Shown in pieces: positions 1 to 10,713 of a stretch of 64,000 bases of DNA (its first letter is position 1; every line of letters begins with the position of its first letter). The notes under the pieces are model-generated. The model was not told the origin of the DNA. It saw only the letters and a list, made by a program, of their open reading frames with translations, and searched no databases. Made by a program: the position numbers and the translations under genes. Where the stretch lies: contig CM034546.1 of assembly GCA_020055645.1 (NCBI GenBank), forward strand, positions 79,546,001 to 79,610,000, in the 5' to 3' direction. The stretch comes from Tomocerus qinae. Lineage: Eukaryota; Arthropoda; Collembola; Entomobryomorpha; Tomoceridae.

Positions 1-129
1 CCCTAGTAAAAAATATTTGTTTATTTTCTTTGCCACTGTAATACAATGGTATATAATAAAGCTATAATTTCGAAAAACTGTATAGTACAGATTTTAGATC
101 ATTTAGCATCCAACAGGGTTACTATTGAT

Positions 130-1016
130 CTACCGACAAACAGCTGCCAAAAGCCACATCACACAAAGAGGCAGAATCTTCAAAATGCAGTTCTGTAGCG
201 TATCCGCTGAATTGTAAAAGTGACCTGATTGGGTACTTGAAATGTAAACGTGGCCAGTTACGGTCCCTCTGCGACCCTCTAAAACATTGTTGCGGTATGT
301 CACTTTACATGGAATGTACAATTGTTTGATTTAAGCATCAGTACTGGTCATTCATTACATTTTTTAGAAATCAAAAAATGTATTTATATGTAATGTCGTA
401 TTCAAAAGGGCTTTATATATTGGAAGTGACTCTTGGAGTAGTTTTCATTTTCATTTCAATAATGAATTTGTTGGCGAATGTAACGAATGAATAACATAAT
501 GTCTTACCTAATTCATTAGAAATAAAAATTAAGGTTAAAATTAAATTAAAATGTTGTTACCATTTGTCTTTGCTTTCTCATTATTTGCTTCAATCATTGC
601 GGTGGACTCCATTTCTTCTAACAAATAATATTATAATTAAATAAAATCCCTTCCAATTTCGAAATTTTAAACGTAAGAAAAAAGTACATGATATTTTACT
701 ATATTGGTTCTGGTTTTTGGGAAAATATTTTAATGACTGCAGATCATTTCTAGCTTAAAATTTATTTCTCTGCTTCTATTTATTTTTCTTTATTATATTG
801 TCGTCATTCTGGTTTATTATACTAACCTCTTACGTCATCACCTGGTAATTTACCTCTTGAAATGGCATCCTCTTGTCGTGTTGCAGGAATACCTTCGAAT
901 TTAGATAAATATTTTAAACCAATGCAGTGAAAAGTTGAGAGTGCAAGTGAAGTTTTCCGTGTCTTACCAAATGCAAAAAGAAAGATTGCCAAAATAATTC
1001 CCAAATATTGCACCAT
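130..1016 (-). CDS. Small secreted peptide, divergent member of the VNM-repeat family
   Basis: Proposed exons (minus strand): 1016-968, 892-854, 278-130, giving 78 aa. Exon 1 is a 49-nt, phase-1 signal-peptide exon (hydrophobic leader ending AFG), the same size and phase as in the sibling genes at 2058, 3626 and 9239. Exon 3 reads RGTVTGHVYISS then GHFYNSADTLQN, which lines up with RGVVSGNVNMMG and GKFNNQGYSNIQTN of the gene at 2058, so it is a diverged copy of the same module. All introns fall in phase 1 and the frame stays open. Oddities: intron 2 is long (575 bp) and could hide another exon, the second acceptor is weak, and the C terminus is hydrophobic (about 15 residues), unlike the siblings. 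It may therefore be decaying. Function unknown. Confidence 0.5.
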
Positions 1017-2057
1017 TTTGATGAATTTATGTGTTCATTGATGTAAATTTGAAATCTAGAAAGATTATAATAATAATTAATCTTGTCGGTTAAATAGTAG
1101 AAACCATAAACTTGTGGATTCTGAAATGTTGCAGGTAGACAACTCGACTCAATTTTAGGCAGATATATTGACTAAGTATTTGGTAGGTATACAACTATAT
1201 GAATAATATGTATACAATAGTGATGAGAATAATAAATTGAGTTACGCTTAAATCTAATTAGTGGTATGATATATGCAATTAGTCTACTACATTAAGGACT
1301 AGTATAAATCTCACGGGAGAGAATCTTCATTCCTATAGCTACCAATATAATGGGAGAATCGTATACTCCGCAATTTTCCATGGAAAATACAAGGAAACAA
1401 AACTATTGCCATATTAATGGTAGTTACTACGTCATCTTACAAGTTTACCTATTTCAGTAAATGATAAGAAAGTTTGAAACTTCCTGCATGGTTATTTGTA
1501 ATCTATCTGCCTAATTGAGCAATGACTAACAACAAATCTCTGACTCAAAGCCAAAGCATATCAAATTAAATAGTATACAAAAATAAAGTTATCCTTTCGT
1601 TAAATGTAGTTCAAATAAGAACTATTGCGGTACGCCACGTGTTAGGTTAATTAAAATTATGATAATTTTATTCTGACTAAATATTATACGTCATAGGTAT
1701 TATTAAGTCTTCATTGTGGGATGATCATGCATTTTAAATAGCATGTTGTGGATTGATATAAACTTCTTAGATATATTGTAAAAGATGTATCCGAATTAGA
1801 TTTCTTCATAGTAGCTACATGCTACATGCATTCGTAAATGTAATAATAGTGGTTATAAGATATATACAGATGACTACAATGTGTTACTTAGTGTATAGCA
1901 AAATCAATTCTCGTATACCAAGAACGAAACTACGAGACAATAATTAATACTTGGATTTTCAAAACAGAAATAAGAGTGAGAGTTTTGAAGTTAGTTCCTT
2001 TTGAGGATAGAAAAACTTTTATCCCCCTGTCTTGTGTATAAATTTGAAGTCAATTAA
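1017..2057. other. Intergenic, no gene seen
   Basis: AT-rich spacer between two minus-strand genes, probably holding the promoter of the gene at 130-1016. The stretch around 1733-1762 (ATTTTAAATAG, then ATGTTGTG) resembles the 5' flank of the lipocalin-like gene at 12585 (about 12,640). I see nothing else. Confidence 0.5.
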
Positions 2058-2601
2058 TTAACAGAATGTATTGTCATTTGTTTGAATGTTAGAGTATCCT
2101 TGGTTGTTGAACTTCCCTTTATTACGTCCCATCATATTAACGTTCCCACTGACAACACCTCGCTTGTGCGGAATGCCTAAGAAAACATTATTTGCAATGA
2201 ATAAAATCAAACTTGATTAAATTGAATGATAAATGCTGGTAATTACAGAGTTTGTTTATGTTGTTTTGAGAGTTGTCATCTCCTTGATTCTCAAAATCTG
2301 CTTCATTATCTTCACCCATATTTACATTCCCACTAACTAGTCCACGAGTATCTAATACATAAAATCAAGGGAAATAAAATATTCATTCTACGTCATATTA
2401 TAGCTACAAAAAGCATTGTTTTATTGAACTTACGCTCTTCTTTGGTAGAGCCTCCTTTATTTTCCGTGTCTTCGACAGCTAAATAAAACAACATAAGATA
2501 ACGGTTCTTATTCGAGATAGATTCCTATTTTTATTTAGAAATGTGTGCTTACCCAAAGCAACGGCTACAATAACGAAGAATAACACAAAAATTAATTTCA
2601 T
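2058..2601 (-). CDS. Secreted peptide with two VNM repeats
   Basis: Exons (minus): 2601-2553, 2478-2434, 2351-2247, 2176-2058; 105 aa, all introns phase 1 with good GT/AG signals. Exon 1 is a typical signal peptide (MKLIFVLFFVIVAVALG). Exon 2 is a short acidic spacer (VEDTENKGG). Exons 3 and 4 each carry one copy of the family module: RGLVSGNVNMGEDN...FENQG and RGVVSGNVNMMGRN...FNNQG, so the protein grew by duplication of a symmetric 1-1 exon. There are only two cysteines. No known family recognised. The alternating S-G-x-V-N-M pattern followed by N-N-Q-G suggests paired beta strands with Asn/Gln ladders, which is inference. Its neighbours are paralogues. Confidence in the gene is high, in function nil. 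Confidence 0.75.
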
Positions 2602-3625
2602 TTTGCTCACTGGTTTTAAAATGCGGTAAAGTTGTTATTCCTTAAAATGAACAAGTTTCAAGATTTACTTGCAATATATAGAGCTTTAAGAAATAGATAA
2701 TATTTATTTACTTTCTATTATTATTATATACTTTGGTATTAGTTACTTTGAGATAATAAGCGCTATAATTAAGTTTCATTTTCAGTAACCAAATTATTTT
2801 GGTAATCTGCACATTAGTCGCAAGTTAATTACTATAGTAAGTATATGCAGGGCCAAGTGTCAGGAAGACCGAAAATGATTCGAACATGGTTTAAAAATGG
2901 TTACCTACTATTTTTCTCAATGAGAAAGAAATAACTATGCAACTGAATTGTAATTTATTTACATTAACGTTTTGCAATATTATGGGGAAACATTTATTCC
3001 GAAGAAATACATTGTATTTTTTGAGCCAACGATATGCAGATGACCGATTTTACTTCTGACATGGAAAAGAGTAAATGATCTATGTATAATGTATACCTAT
3101 CTATGTATCCTAGCCTCAATGACCATCCTATAGGATAACACTTCTCAGTTCTCAATTACGGTATTCCTCAGGAAAATTTCCTGACTAAATGCATGATGTT
3201 ATGTTGCTATCAAACTTTGCCGAAAGCTGCTGCATTTGAAATTTGAAATATTATTAGCAGCATTTGTTGTAGAGATACTTTATAATTACTAATTACCACT
3301 CGTGAAATACAAATCTGGTAAAATTGCTAAGAGTCTATTTTCATTTTTGGGGTTCCTATTTTCTTGAATAAGCCATAATTACAGTTATATCTCATCGTAC
3401 GAACATTATATATATTGTGATGATTGATGCTTCAATATACCAATGCTTTAGAAATTAAATAACATAATAATAAATCATGTGGCTTGGAGTTCGATATAAA
3501 CAAAATTAACTTTAACCCAGAATTTATTACTCAAATTATAATAACAAAATTGCGAAGCTTTCTGTTTAACATTTTGAATGAATATTAAGATTAAAAAAAT
3601 CTAGGCAATTATTAATTCAACTGAG
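2602..3625. other. Intergenic, no gene seen
   Basis: About 1 kb of AT-rich DNA upstream of the minus-strand gene ending at 2601 and downstream of the paralogue at 3626. It must contain the promoter of the former; no convincing TATA position or further exon could be fixed. Confidence 0.5.
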
Positions 3626-5069
3626 CTATATAAAATACAAGTATTTACCAACGACATAAGAAATTGTCGAGGAAATCCATATTATGAACCTAATTGTTTG
3701 GCTGTGGTCACGATGGCATCCATTGTTATTATAATCTTCTTTATTATTTCCCATCATATTTAAAACTCCGTCAAAAGTACGCGGACCTAATTTAAAAAGT
3801 TGAAAAAAATGCAAGAAATATATAATAATAAGTTTTCGAAATTGTATAGGATGTTTGTTTTAAAAAATCAGAAAACGATGATTGAATTTTATTTGCCATA
3901 TTTTAATATATAGATTTTCTAACTTCTTTTCTGCACTCCTTGCAAATCCAATTCTGAAACTTAAAATTAAAAAAATGTTATCGTTTATTTAACACCTATT
4001 TTAGGGCATACCAATTCCAATCAGTGTACAAAATTTACCACTTTTTAGGCTTTTTTACCATCACAGTGGTAAAAATGCACTTAATGGTAAAAATGCATTT
4101 AATGGTAAAAATGGTAAATATTAGCGATTGATTAAACAGATTAGTACAAATACACTAGACATCCTAAAATCAACGTTTTGTTTTAAAACTTTATTTTCTA
4201 TGAAACATTTCCAATGAGCCCCTTAATTAATCAAATTAATCGTATTCATTTGATTGTACATCGAATGTTATAAAAAATGTTACTAAAACCAAGATTCTAT
4301 TTGGTTTCACCCATTTAAAATTGAGATGAACGTGTCAATTTAATTACAATTAATTTCTCAATCGGCAAGGGTTGTTAGTGCTCCCCTTGGTTGAATCCAA
4401 CTCTGATTGCTAAACACTTAATATTACAAGCGCCTTAATCAACTAAATTAATCATACTTATTTGATTGTACCCCAAAAGTTATAAAAAATGAAGAAGTAT
4501 TTGGTATCGCCCGTTTAAAATTGATGCTAATGAATTGTAATTAATTTCTCAATCGGCAAGGGTTGTTAGCGCCCCCATTGGTTGAATCCTACTCTATTTA
4601 ATGAACACTTACCAATTTGTGACAACAATGATCTGCTAAGCCATTTCATACTTTGGCACCGAATTTTATTCAAAATTGAAACACGAAATTTAAATGAAAC
4701 TATTTTTTACCATTTATACCATTAAAAACCACTTACCACTACATTTTAGGTAGTGGTATTTAACGTTAAATACCATTAAAAACCATTTACCACTGGTAAG
4801 TGGTAAATGGTATTTTGTACACTGATTCCAATATTAGGAAACAATAATAAACTGATAGATACCTGCTTTAGTATTTGGTTGAAGTAAGTCAGCATTGTCA
4901 TCTTTTGTTGTAGCTTTAACAGCTATTTAAGAATAACAATATTATGGTTAATTTATTTACTAGGTAAATTTGTGAAAAGTGTTACGTATACCATTGTACA
5001 CTGTCAGGGTGTTTCATTACCAATATTTGTAGATATCCCCGACAAAGCTAACACAATTAAAATTTTCAT
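3626..5069 (-). CDS. Secreted peptide with one VNM repeat; intron carries a hAT element
   Basis: Exons (minus): 5069-5021, 4922-4863, 3786-3626; 89 aa, introns phase 1. Exon 1 (49 nt) encodes a signal peptide (MKILIVLALSGISTNIG). Exon 2 is a polar spacer (VKATTKDDNADLLQPN). Exon 3 has one module, DGVLNMMGNN then DYNNNG, followed by a His-rich stretch and a hydrophobic tail ending at TAG. The module lacks the S before G and has N-N-N-G in place of N-N-Q-G. Intron 2 is over 1 kb only because an 803-bp hAT-type element lies in it (4022-4824). A possible donor (GTAAAT) lies in the last exon, so a further exon cannot be excluded. Function unknown. Confidence 0.6.
4022..4824. mobile_element. Non-autonomous hAT-type DNA transposon (MITE)
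   Basis: The ends are inverted: the left starts CAGTGTACAAAAT and the right ends in its complement, followed in both arms by TTTACCACTT-like sequence. Immediately outside both ends is the identical 8-bp target duplication ATTCCAAT (4014-4021 and 4825-4832). CAGTG termini plus an 8-bp duplication are hallmarks of the hAT superfamily. No transposase frame is present, so the element depends on a partner. It sits in intron 2 of the VNM-repeat gene at 3626-5069. Confidence 0.85.
4221..4610 (+). repeat. Internal direct duplication within the hAT element
   Basis: Two copies of a roughly 180-200 bp unit (4221-4419 and 4433-4610) share blocks such as TTTCTCAATCGGCAAGGG and GGTTGAATCC. The element was thus enlarged by an internal tandem duplication. 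The outer parts of the element carry many short GGTAAAAATG / TACCATTAAA units. Confidence 0.7.
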
Positions 5070-7648
5070 TCTCAAAAATGATTTGCTTTAAATTGTAATT
5101 AAATTTTAAACTTATATGATGAGACAATTATAATGTTCCTTACCGACTGTCTATTTTATATGGCTACACAACCTTAAACACATCGTAATTATTTTTATGC
5201 ATGCATGTTGGCATTTTACTAACCCTATTCAACCAATTTATATATTGCACGGGATATATTATATTCATGATACCTATATCACCATGAAAAAAAATCTCTT
5301 CTTTCAAAATGAAAAAAAAAATTTAAAAATGTATTCAAAAAATGTTAAAATTTTAAAATTTATTTTCTAATTATTTTTTGTTGTGTGTAATTGTGTGTCT
5401 GTAGTACATTAATAGTGCACGTATTTGCAATGTATACTGTTTAGTAGCTTAGTACAAAAAATGGTATTATGTAAACTCAAAAGTCAGATACATAGTTTCT
5501 TTTGAACAATAATTCTAAAATCCATTATGAAAAATATTGACTTGAGTACAAAAGGGTTAAATTCCTTTTCTGTTAGGTAATAAGGGCGTCATTATATAAT
5601 ATTGCGTAATATACCAATACAACAATCATTAGCTGGTGTAACAACTAATTAATGATCGTCATCATGGTGGCGTAGTTTTCATTTCCCTGCTTATTATTAT
5701 TAAGTCAAGGTCATGTGACTCATTACTCATTAGTACGTTGACAAGAACGTCGTCAAAATTAGGCTAGATCCCCTACCAGATTTTCTGGATAATACTATGC
5801 ACTTCCTCAAAATTATTCTTTTTTTATACACGGTAAATTGTTTATCAACCCCGCCCCACAAGTAGTTGCCTAGCTACGCCCTTAGTCATCGGTAAAAATC
5901 AAGGAAAATAGAATAAATATACTGAGAATATTTGATGTGATGTGTGGAATATTTACATGACTACAGCCGATCCCTAATTCCCCCCACTTGGGGATCTCTA
6001 TGTAAATAAACACTCGCCAATGACGTCATTGGCGAGCTTTTCCCACCCACTTTTGATTTTTTAATTTCCCCAAAGGGATGTGCCGCGGGTTGGGTAAAAA
6101 TCAATCGTTATTTGAGAATATGGAGAAGTATACATACTATAATATTATATCTTCTCATCGTTTCGTTCCGCTTCAGAATATCATACCTTAGATTGTGTCA
6201 AGGATTTTTCTTTGGTCTAATTTCAGATGAACATAAAAAACAATTTTATCTCCTTTTCCTGAAAATCTTAACAGCCATTAATTAATTGTATATAAAATTT
6301 TTTTCATCATAGGTATCAATAAGCCTTACCTAATAATTCTTGCATAATTATTTTGTAAAAATCCAATAAACTTTATGACGTCAAAATCAGTGAATTTTAA
6401 GAGGGTTAATAAAAACTGTGAAAATAGATGTAAAATTTCGAAAATTTCGCCTGCTTATCAAAGTCTCCAAAAAGTATTTTGTATATTATAATCGTTAATC
6501 GTTATTATAATTTTTGCATTAGTATTTTTTCACAAATTTTCATTGAAATCAAAGGTGAATAATTTGTCAACCTTTAAGAGATTTTGTAAAAATTGGATGA
6601 TCCACATAAAAGTACCGATTTTTAGTGATATGAAAGAGTTACCTACTAATGCCTAGTATGAGGGGGGCTGTGGCACGAGAGAATACTGAATTAATTTTCT
6701 AAAGTCTATGATGTGTGTCCTTTCCCAGGACAACAGATAACCCTACAAGGTTGAAAACTTACGAAAATGTCAACTTTAAGTTTCTGTCGTTAATAATATA
6801 ATGACTCAGGGGGTTTGCTAATTATGCCATAATTAGCAATTCCCCAATCAAGGAAATTGACAGAAGCTCAGAAACTCAGCTCTTAAATGTACAAATGATT
6901 TGGGTAATTCCATTAGAGTAGCATAGTACAATTTTCACCCAATGCACAAAAAACAACCTTAGCAGTGGCGTATTTAGAATTCGGTTTTAAACGAAGTCAT
7001 AAGTTAGTGCTTCATCGAAAACCAAAGAAGTATTTGCTATTCCAGTCAAAATTAATGCCAAAATGATATTTTAGAAAGCAGGAAATGGCATAGAAATAGA
7101 AAACTGTCGCTTATCGAAGAATGATAGGATTATTTACTACCATTAGTTTGTTAATAAGACTGATTAATTTGACATAATGTTCTCATGGACGCCACTTACA
7201 AATGTCTGATGATGTTTCTGATGACCTTGAATTACATTTACAACGATTTACTACGTTTTATGGTTGATTACATTACACCCATCTATTTACAATTACATAT
7301 TATATGTAAATGTGTTTAATAAGCAAACCACAAATAAATATTATTACCATCATTATGCATGGTACCTATATACATCATTTTCTACTGATATGACAATATT
7401 ACGTGTCTTAATCTATATATAGATTATTAAGACCTAAGGTGTGATTACTCACACTTTATCTTGAAAAATCCCAAAATGTGTGTACTTTAATACGAATTTG
7501 ACTGGTCTAAAGCTATGTACTAATTACCACAGGCAAATTACATAAAACGGCAATACTCAGCCGTAAAATTTCATTCGAGTTATCGAAGTCCAACACAAAA
7601 GATTTACAAAATATTCAATATTCAAAAACTTCAGAGCGAAAACCAATC
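5070..7648. other. Intergenic region with a CRE-centred palindrome
   Basis: No exon could be supported on either strand over 2.6 kb. It contains the palindrome at 6013-6036. Single-sided sequences resembling hAT termini are also present (about 5865-5884 and 6963-6975), but partners with target duplications were not found. The 3' end serves as 5' flank for the gene at 7649. Confidence 0.5.
6013..6036. promoter_or_regulatory. 24-bp perfect palindrome around a CRE site
   Basis: The arms CTCGCCAA and TTGGCGAG flank TGACGTCA (6021-6028), the consensus for CREB/ATF bZIP dimers, giving a perfect 24-bp dyad in otherwise AT-rich DNA. No gene start lies close by (nearest 7649), so a regulatory role is only a possibility. 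Confidence 0.35.
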
Positions 7649-7999
7649 ATGAAGATTGTTGTGATTTTGACCTTAATTGTAGCCTTGGCACATTTAAATC
7701 AAGCAAACACTCGAATTTTGAAGGCAGGAAATGCCATTATAGCCCAAGGAATCGGCTTAAATGGACTTCCTTTCGCCCAGGCTGCCATTGTTCACCGTAG
7801 AAATGCTCCCGAGCTGCCCGATGCTTCAAAAGAAGATATCCAAATGCAAAAGGAGGAATCCAAAGGGCCTTAAGAAGAATCTAAGTGGCATAAAGAAACA
7901 GTTAAGCCTAAGGAAAAAAGGCAAGACTTTTTCCTTGGACTTTTGCCAGACCAAGACGACTTACAAGTCAAACATAGTTTGACTAACGTTCTCAGATAA
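7649..7999 (+). CDS. Secreted peptide gene interrupted by an in-frame stop
   Basis: ATG 7649 opens a signal peptide (MKIVVILTLIVALAHLNQA) and a 74-aa frame ending at TAA 7871-7873. The same frame then runs open for 41 more codons to TAA 7997-7999, with the same Lys/Glu-rich composition on both sides (EESKGP, stop, EESKWHKE). That looks like one original protein of 116 residues cut by a nonsense change, or a stop-readthrough product. An EES motif precedes and follows the stop, so a small duplication is also possible. A poly(A) signal AATAAA lies at 8119-8124. No family recognised. I am confident that the leader is real, less so that the gene still works in full length. Confidence 0.5.
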
Positions 8000-8118
8000 A
8001 AAGCTGTTGAAGCCCTAAATTTGAAAAAAAATTGTTAAGTAAAACAAACTTCTTTACAATGAATTGACTTCGATTGTATAGTTTAAATCAGTTATTTATG
8101 AAAACTGTATTTGGAGAA

Positions 8119-8124
8119 AATAAA
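8119..8124 (+). terminator. Poly(A) signal AATAAA
   Basis: AATAAA lies 120 bp after the second stop of the gene at 7649, in the expected orientation. Confidence 0.4.
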
Positions 8125-8126
8125 AT

Positions 8127-8378
8127 TTGGCGGTATTTAAACTCATTTTAAAGAGACTTGATTTTGATCTCGAGAGTCTAATTGACGTTTATTTGAAGAT
8201 AGTTGCTCAATTATTTCCACTTATACAGAAAAAATGTTTCATGCATGGAGTTCCGTCTTACCAAAGTTTTTATTGCAGTTATTTCACTTTTAGGATGCAA
8301 TTCAAAAAAAAGATTTTTTGGATGTTTTTGTTAACGGTTATGAATAGTTTAGAAAATATATTAATATCAGGCAAGTGA
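8127..8378 (+). mobile_element. Decayed reverse-transcriptase C-terminal fragment (non-LTR type), tentative
   Basis: One frame reads LILKRLDFDLESLIDVYLK. After a shift to another frame it reads HAWSSVLPK. This pairing resembles the LKR...L..vY...R...EYa.pvWhssLpk segment downstream of the palm domain in many non-LTR reverse transcriptases. The frame is broken and no upstream RT motif was found. It would be a 3' relic of a LINE; chance similarity cannot be ruled out. Confidence 0.35.
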
Positions 8379-9238
8379 AAATTATATTTGTTAGAACAAC
8401 ATGTTAGTGTTCTGGCAATCAAATAATCATACCAGGTAGATCAAGTTGACAAGAGCACAGTTCAAGTTGATTGTTCTAATTTTTTGAAAATGGGAAAATA
8501 GCATAATTTTCCTTTAAATTCTGTTGGTTTTATGAAGTCTATAGGTAATAAAGTTAATTGTAGCGTACTTGCAAAAGTAACAATCTTTCATGAAAATTAT
8601 GATCTACTATGGAATCAAATTGTTGAGCATCAATGTAAAATGTACTGAAGTTATTGAACAGTTGTGGAGTTTGCTTTTGCCAAAGTGAAGGTACTAATAT
8701 TTTCCCAAACCATCATCATAACGATAAAAATGGTCTTCTCAAATTACACAAATGGGTAATCATTGTAAGGACTTGGTCCATTTGCCGATTCCAGCTTTAC
8801 TCAACAATTTAGGAAATTATAACATAAATGAAACCAGAGCTGCCTAATGTGAAACATACTGAGAAATTACAACTTTTCAAGTGGTAATCGTAGTCTTTAT
8901 TCTAAACGCAAAAATATTGGATTCTTTATACTTATCTGAGGTATTATGTTAAGGTAACTACCTAGACTTAATTTTTTTGTTTTATATTTTCTAATTAGTA
9001 ATACTACAGTATGTTCATCCTGTCACTTAATTTCCATGCAGTAATTATTAATTAGGTATTACTCAAACATGACAATATTTCCGTGGGCAGTAATGGACAT
9101 TTAATGGCACTACAAATGTTATCATCCCTTTTCATCAGTATATATTTTCGGACAAAATCCTGAACAACCATTAATAACGCCCATTCCTTTAAACTAGAAA
9201 TTTAGTCCACCTCAATTAATTCAGTAACTTAGAACAAA
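8379..9238. other. Intergenic, 5' flank of the gene at 9239
   Basis: AT-rich with no supported exon. A TATA-like run (TATATATTTT, about 9138) lies 100 bp upstream of the ATG at 9239 and could be its core promoter. Confidence 0.4.
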
Positions 9239-9788
9239 ATGAAGGTCGTTTTGGTTTTCTTAGCCGTCGTAGTAACAGTTGCTATTGGTAAACATCCATG
9301 TTAATAAAATAATAGAATAATGTTATACAAAACGATTAACAACGACTAATTTGTTTCTCAATTTAGCTGGAGATACAAGTGGAACTGTAAATATGGGAGG
9401 CCGCAATCAAGGAAACTACAATAATCAAGGAGATAGTAGCGCCCAAAGTATAAATATACTTTTTAACTTTTTTTAATTCCATGCAAATTTAACTGGATAC
9501 TTTTTTTTTTACTAAAATGGGTTATTTTTTCCACTATAGCTCCAGTAGCTGTCCCCCCTAAATGTAAGCAATTTATAATAAATAGTGGTATACATTCGAA
9601 ATATTTAAATATCACTTGTCTCTATATTACGAACATCATTTAATTTGTCAGGTAAACGTGGAGACATGAGTGGGACAGTAAATATGGGTGGCGACAATCA
9701 GGGAGATTTCAACAATCAAGGAAGCTCCAATACTGTAGTCAATACTAAACCAGTCCAATGTGTCAATACTGCCAATGCCCAACCATAA
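9239..9788 (+). CDS. Secreted peptide with two VNM repeats
   Basis: Exons: 9239-9287, 9367-9447, 9540-9563, 9652-9788; 96 aa, all introns phase 1 with clean GT...AG borders. Exon 1 (49 nt) is the signal peptide MKVVLVFLAVVVTVAIG. Exon 2 holds module 1 (DTSGTVNMGGRN then NYNNQGDSSAQ). Exon 3 is an 8-residue proline spacer (PVAVPPK). Exon 4 holds module 2 (KRGDMSGTVNMGGDN then DFNNQGSSN) and an Asn-rich tail with one Cys. The two modules are near-identical at the core, which indicates recent exon duplication or conversion. It is the clearest family member and lies on the plus strand, opposite to the 130-5069 members. No known family; likely secreted, role unknown. Confidence 0.8.
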
Positions 9789-10713
9789 ACAGAAGTACCC
9801 TGGTTTTGTAGGTAAAGTTGAAAAAGTACCTACCTGTGTATTAAGATGATCACAATTAATGTCTGCGTATTTACATCCTTCTGTGTTGTTACAACTTATG
9901 CCAATTCATAATTTTCGAACATTAATGCTTAAAAATACATTTATTAATGCTAGCTAATAATTTTCTTTCTCATAATTCCATAATACTAAATTTACTTCTG
10001 AATTGTTCTGCTTCTGACTGTGACTTACTACTGTTTATATCAAGGAAAATGTCTGCTCAGTGGAACCTATACGTCGTAATTAATTAGACAACAAGTATGG
10101 CAACTTCACAATTGGATGTAGGTAATGGTTTCAACTATAAAGATAAACGAGCCCTTGATAAAGTAATGTTTTCATCATAACTTTTCCATTAAATAATTAG
10201 ATAGTCTACCTAATTAGCGTTTACTTGCATTTTCCTAACATCAACAAGTTGTATCCTAACATCAACAACCTAAAACTTAGTAATATTGTAATATTATTAG
10301 CTCGGAAATCTTGTAAGTATTAACGATGTCTTAAAACTGAATATTTTGCCAGACAAAAATATAATACAAATAATATAATTTGTAGTAATCTGTTGTTGGA
10401 TTTCTTTACCAATAGATACTACGTGGACCGGCCTAATAAACTATAGCATTTCTTTTCCATGTTTGTAAATACTTACCTTAATTGTCTATAATTGATATTT
10501 TTTATAAGAGATTCAATTCAAGATAAACAATAAGAAAAACAATATTATAAAATAAATAAACGGCAGTTGGTGTAATTCTATTATTTTGTGTCGCAAAACC
10601 TTCTATCAGCTATCCCTCGTAACACTAATATATATATTCAATTCAACTAACTTCCATTGCAATAAGATTTATTCTAATTTCGAATCGAATTGAATTGAAA
10701 GAATCTGTTGAAA
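9789..10713. other. Intergenic, no gene seen
   Basis: AT-rich spacer between two plus-strand family members. No exon supported. The last 100 bp must include the promoter of the gene at 10714. Confidence 0.5.

Noticed and set aside
5580..5884. AAGGGCGT...ACGCCCTT pair resembling hAT ends
   Set aside because: Only 8-9 bp inverted and the flanking octamers do not match, so an element cannot be supported.
6963..6980. CAGTGGCGTATTTAGAATTC, resembling a hAT terminus
   Set aside because: No partner end with a target duplication found nearby.
7761..7982. Second, overlapping plus-strand frame of 73 codons in the gene at 7649
   Set aside because: Basic, leaderless and out of frame with the clear signal peptide; explained as a +1 shadow.
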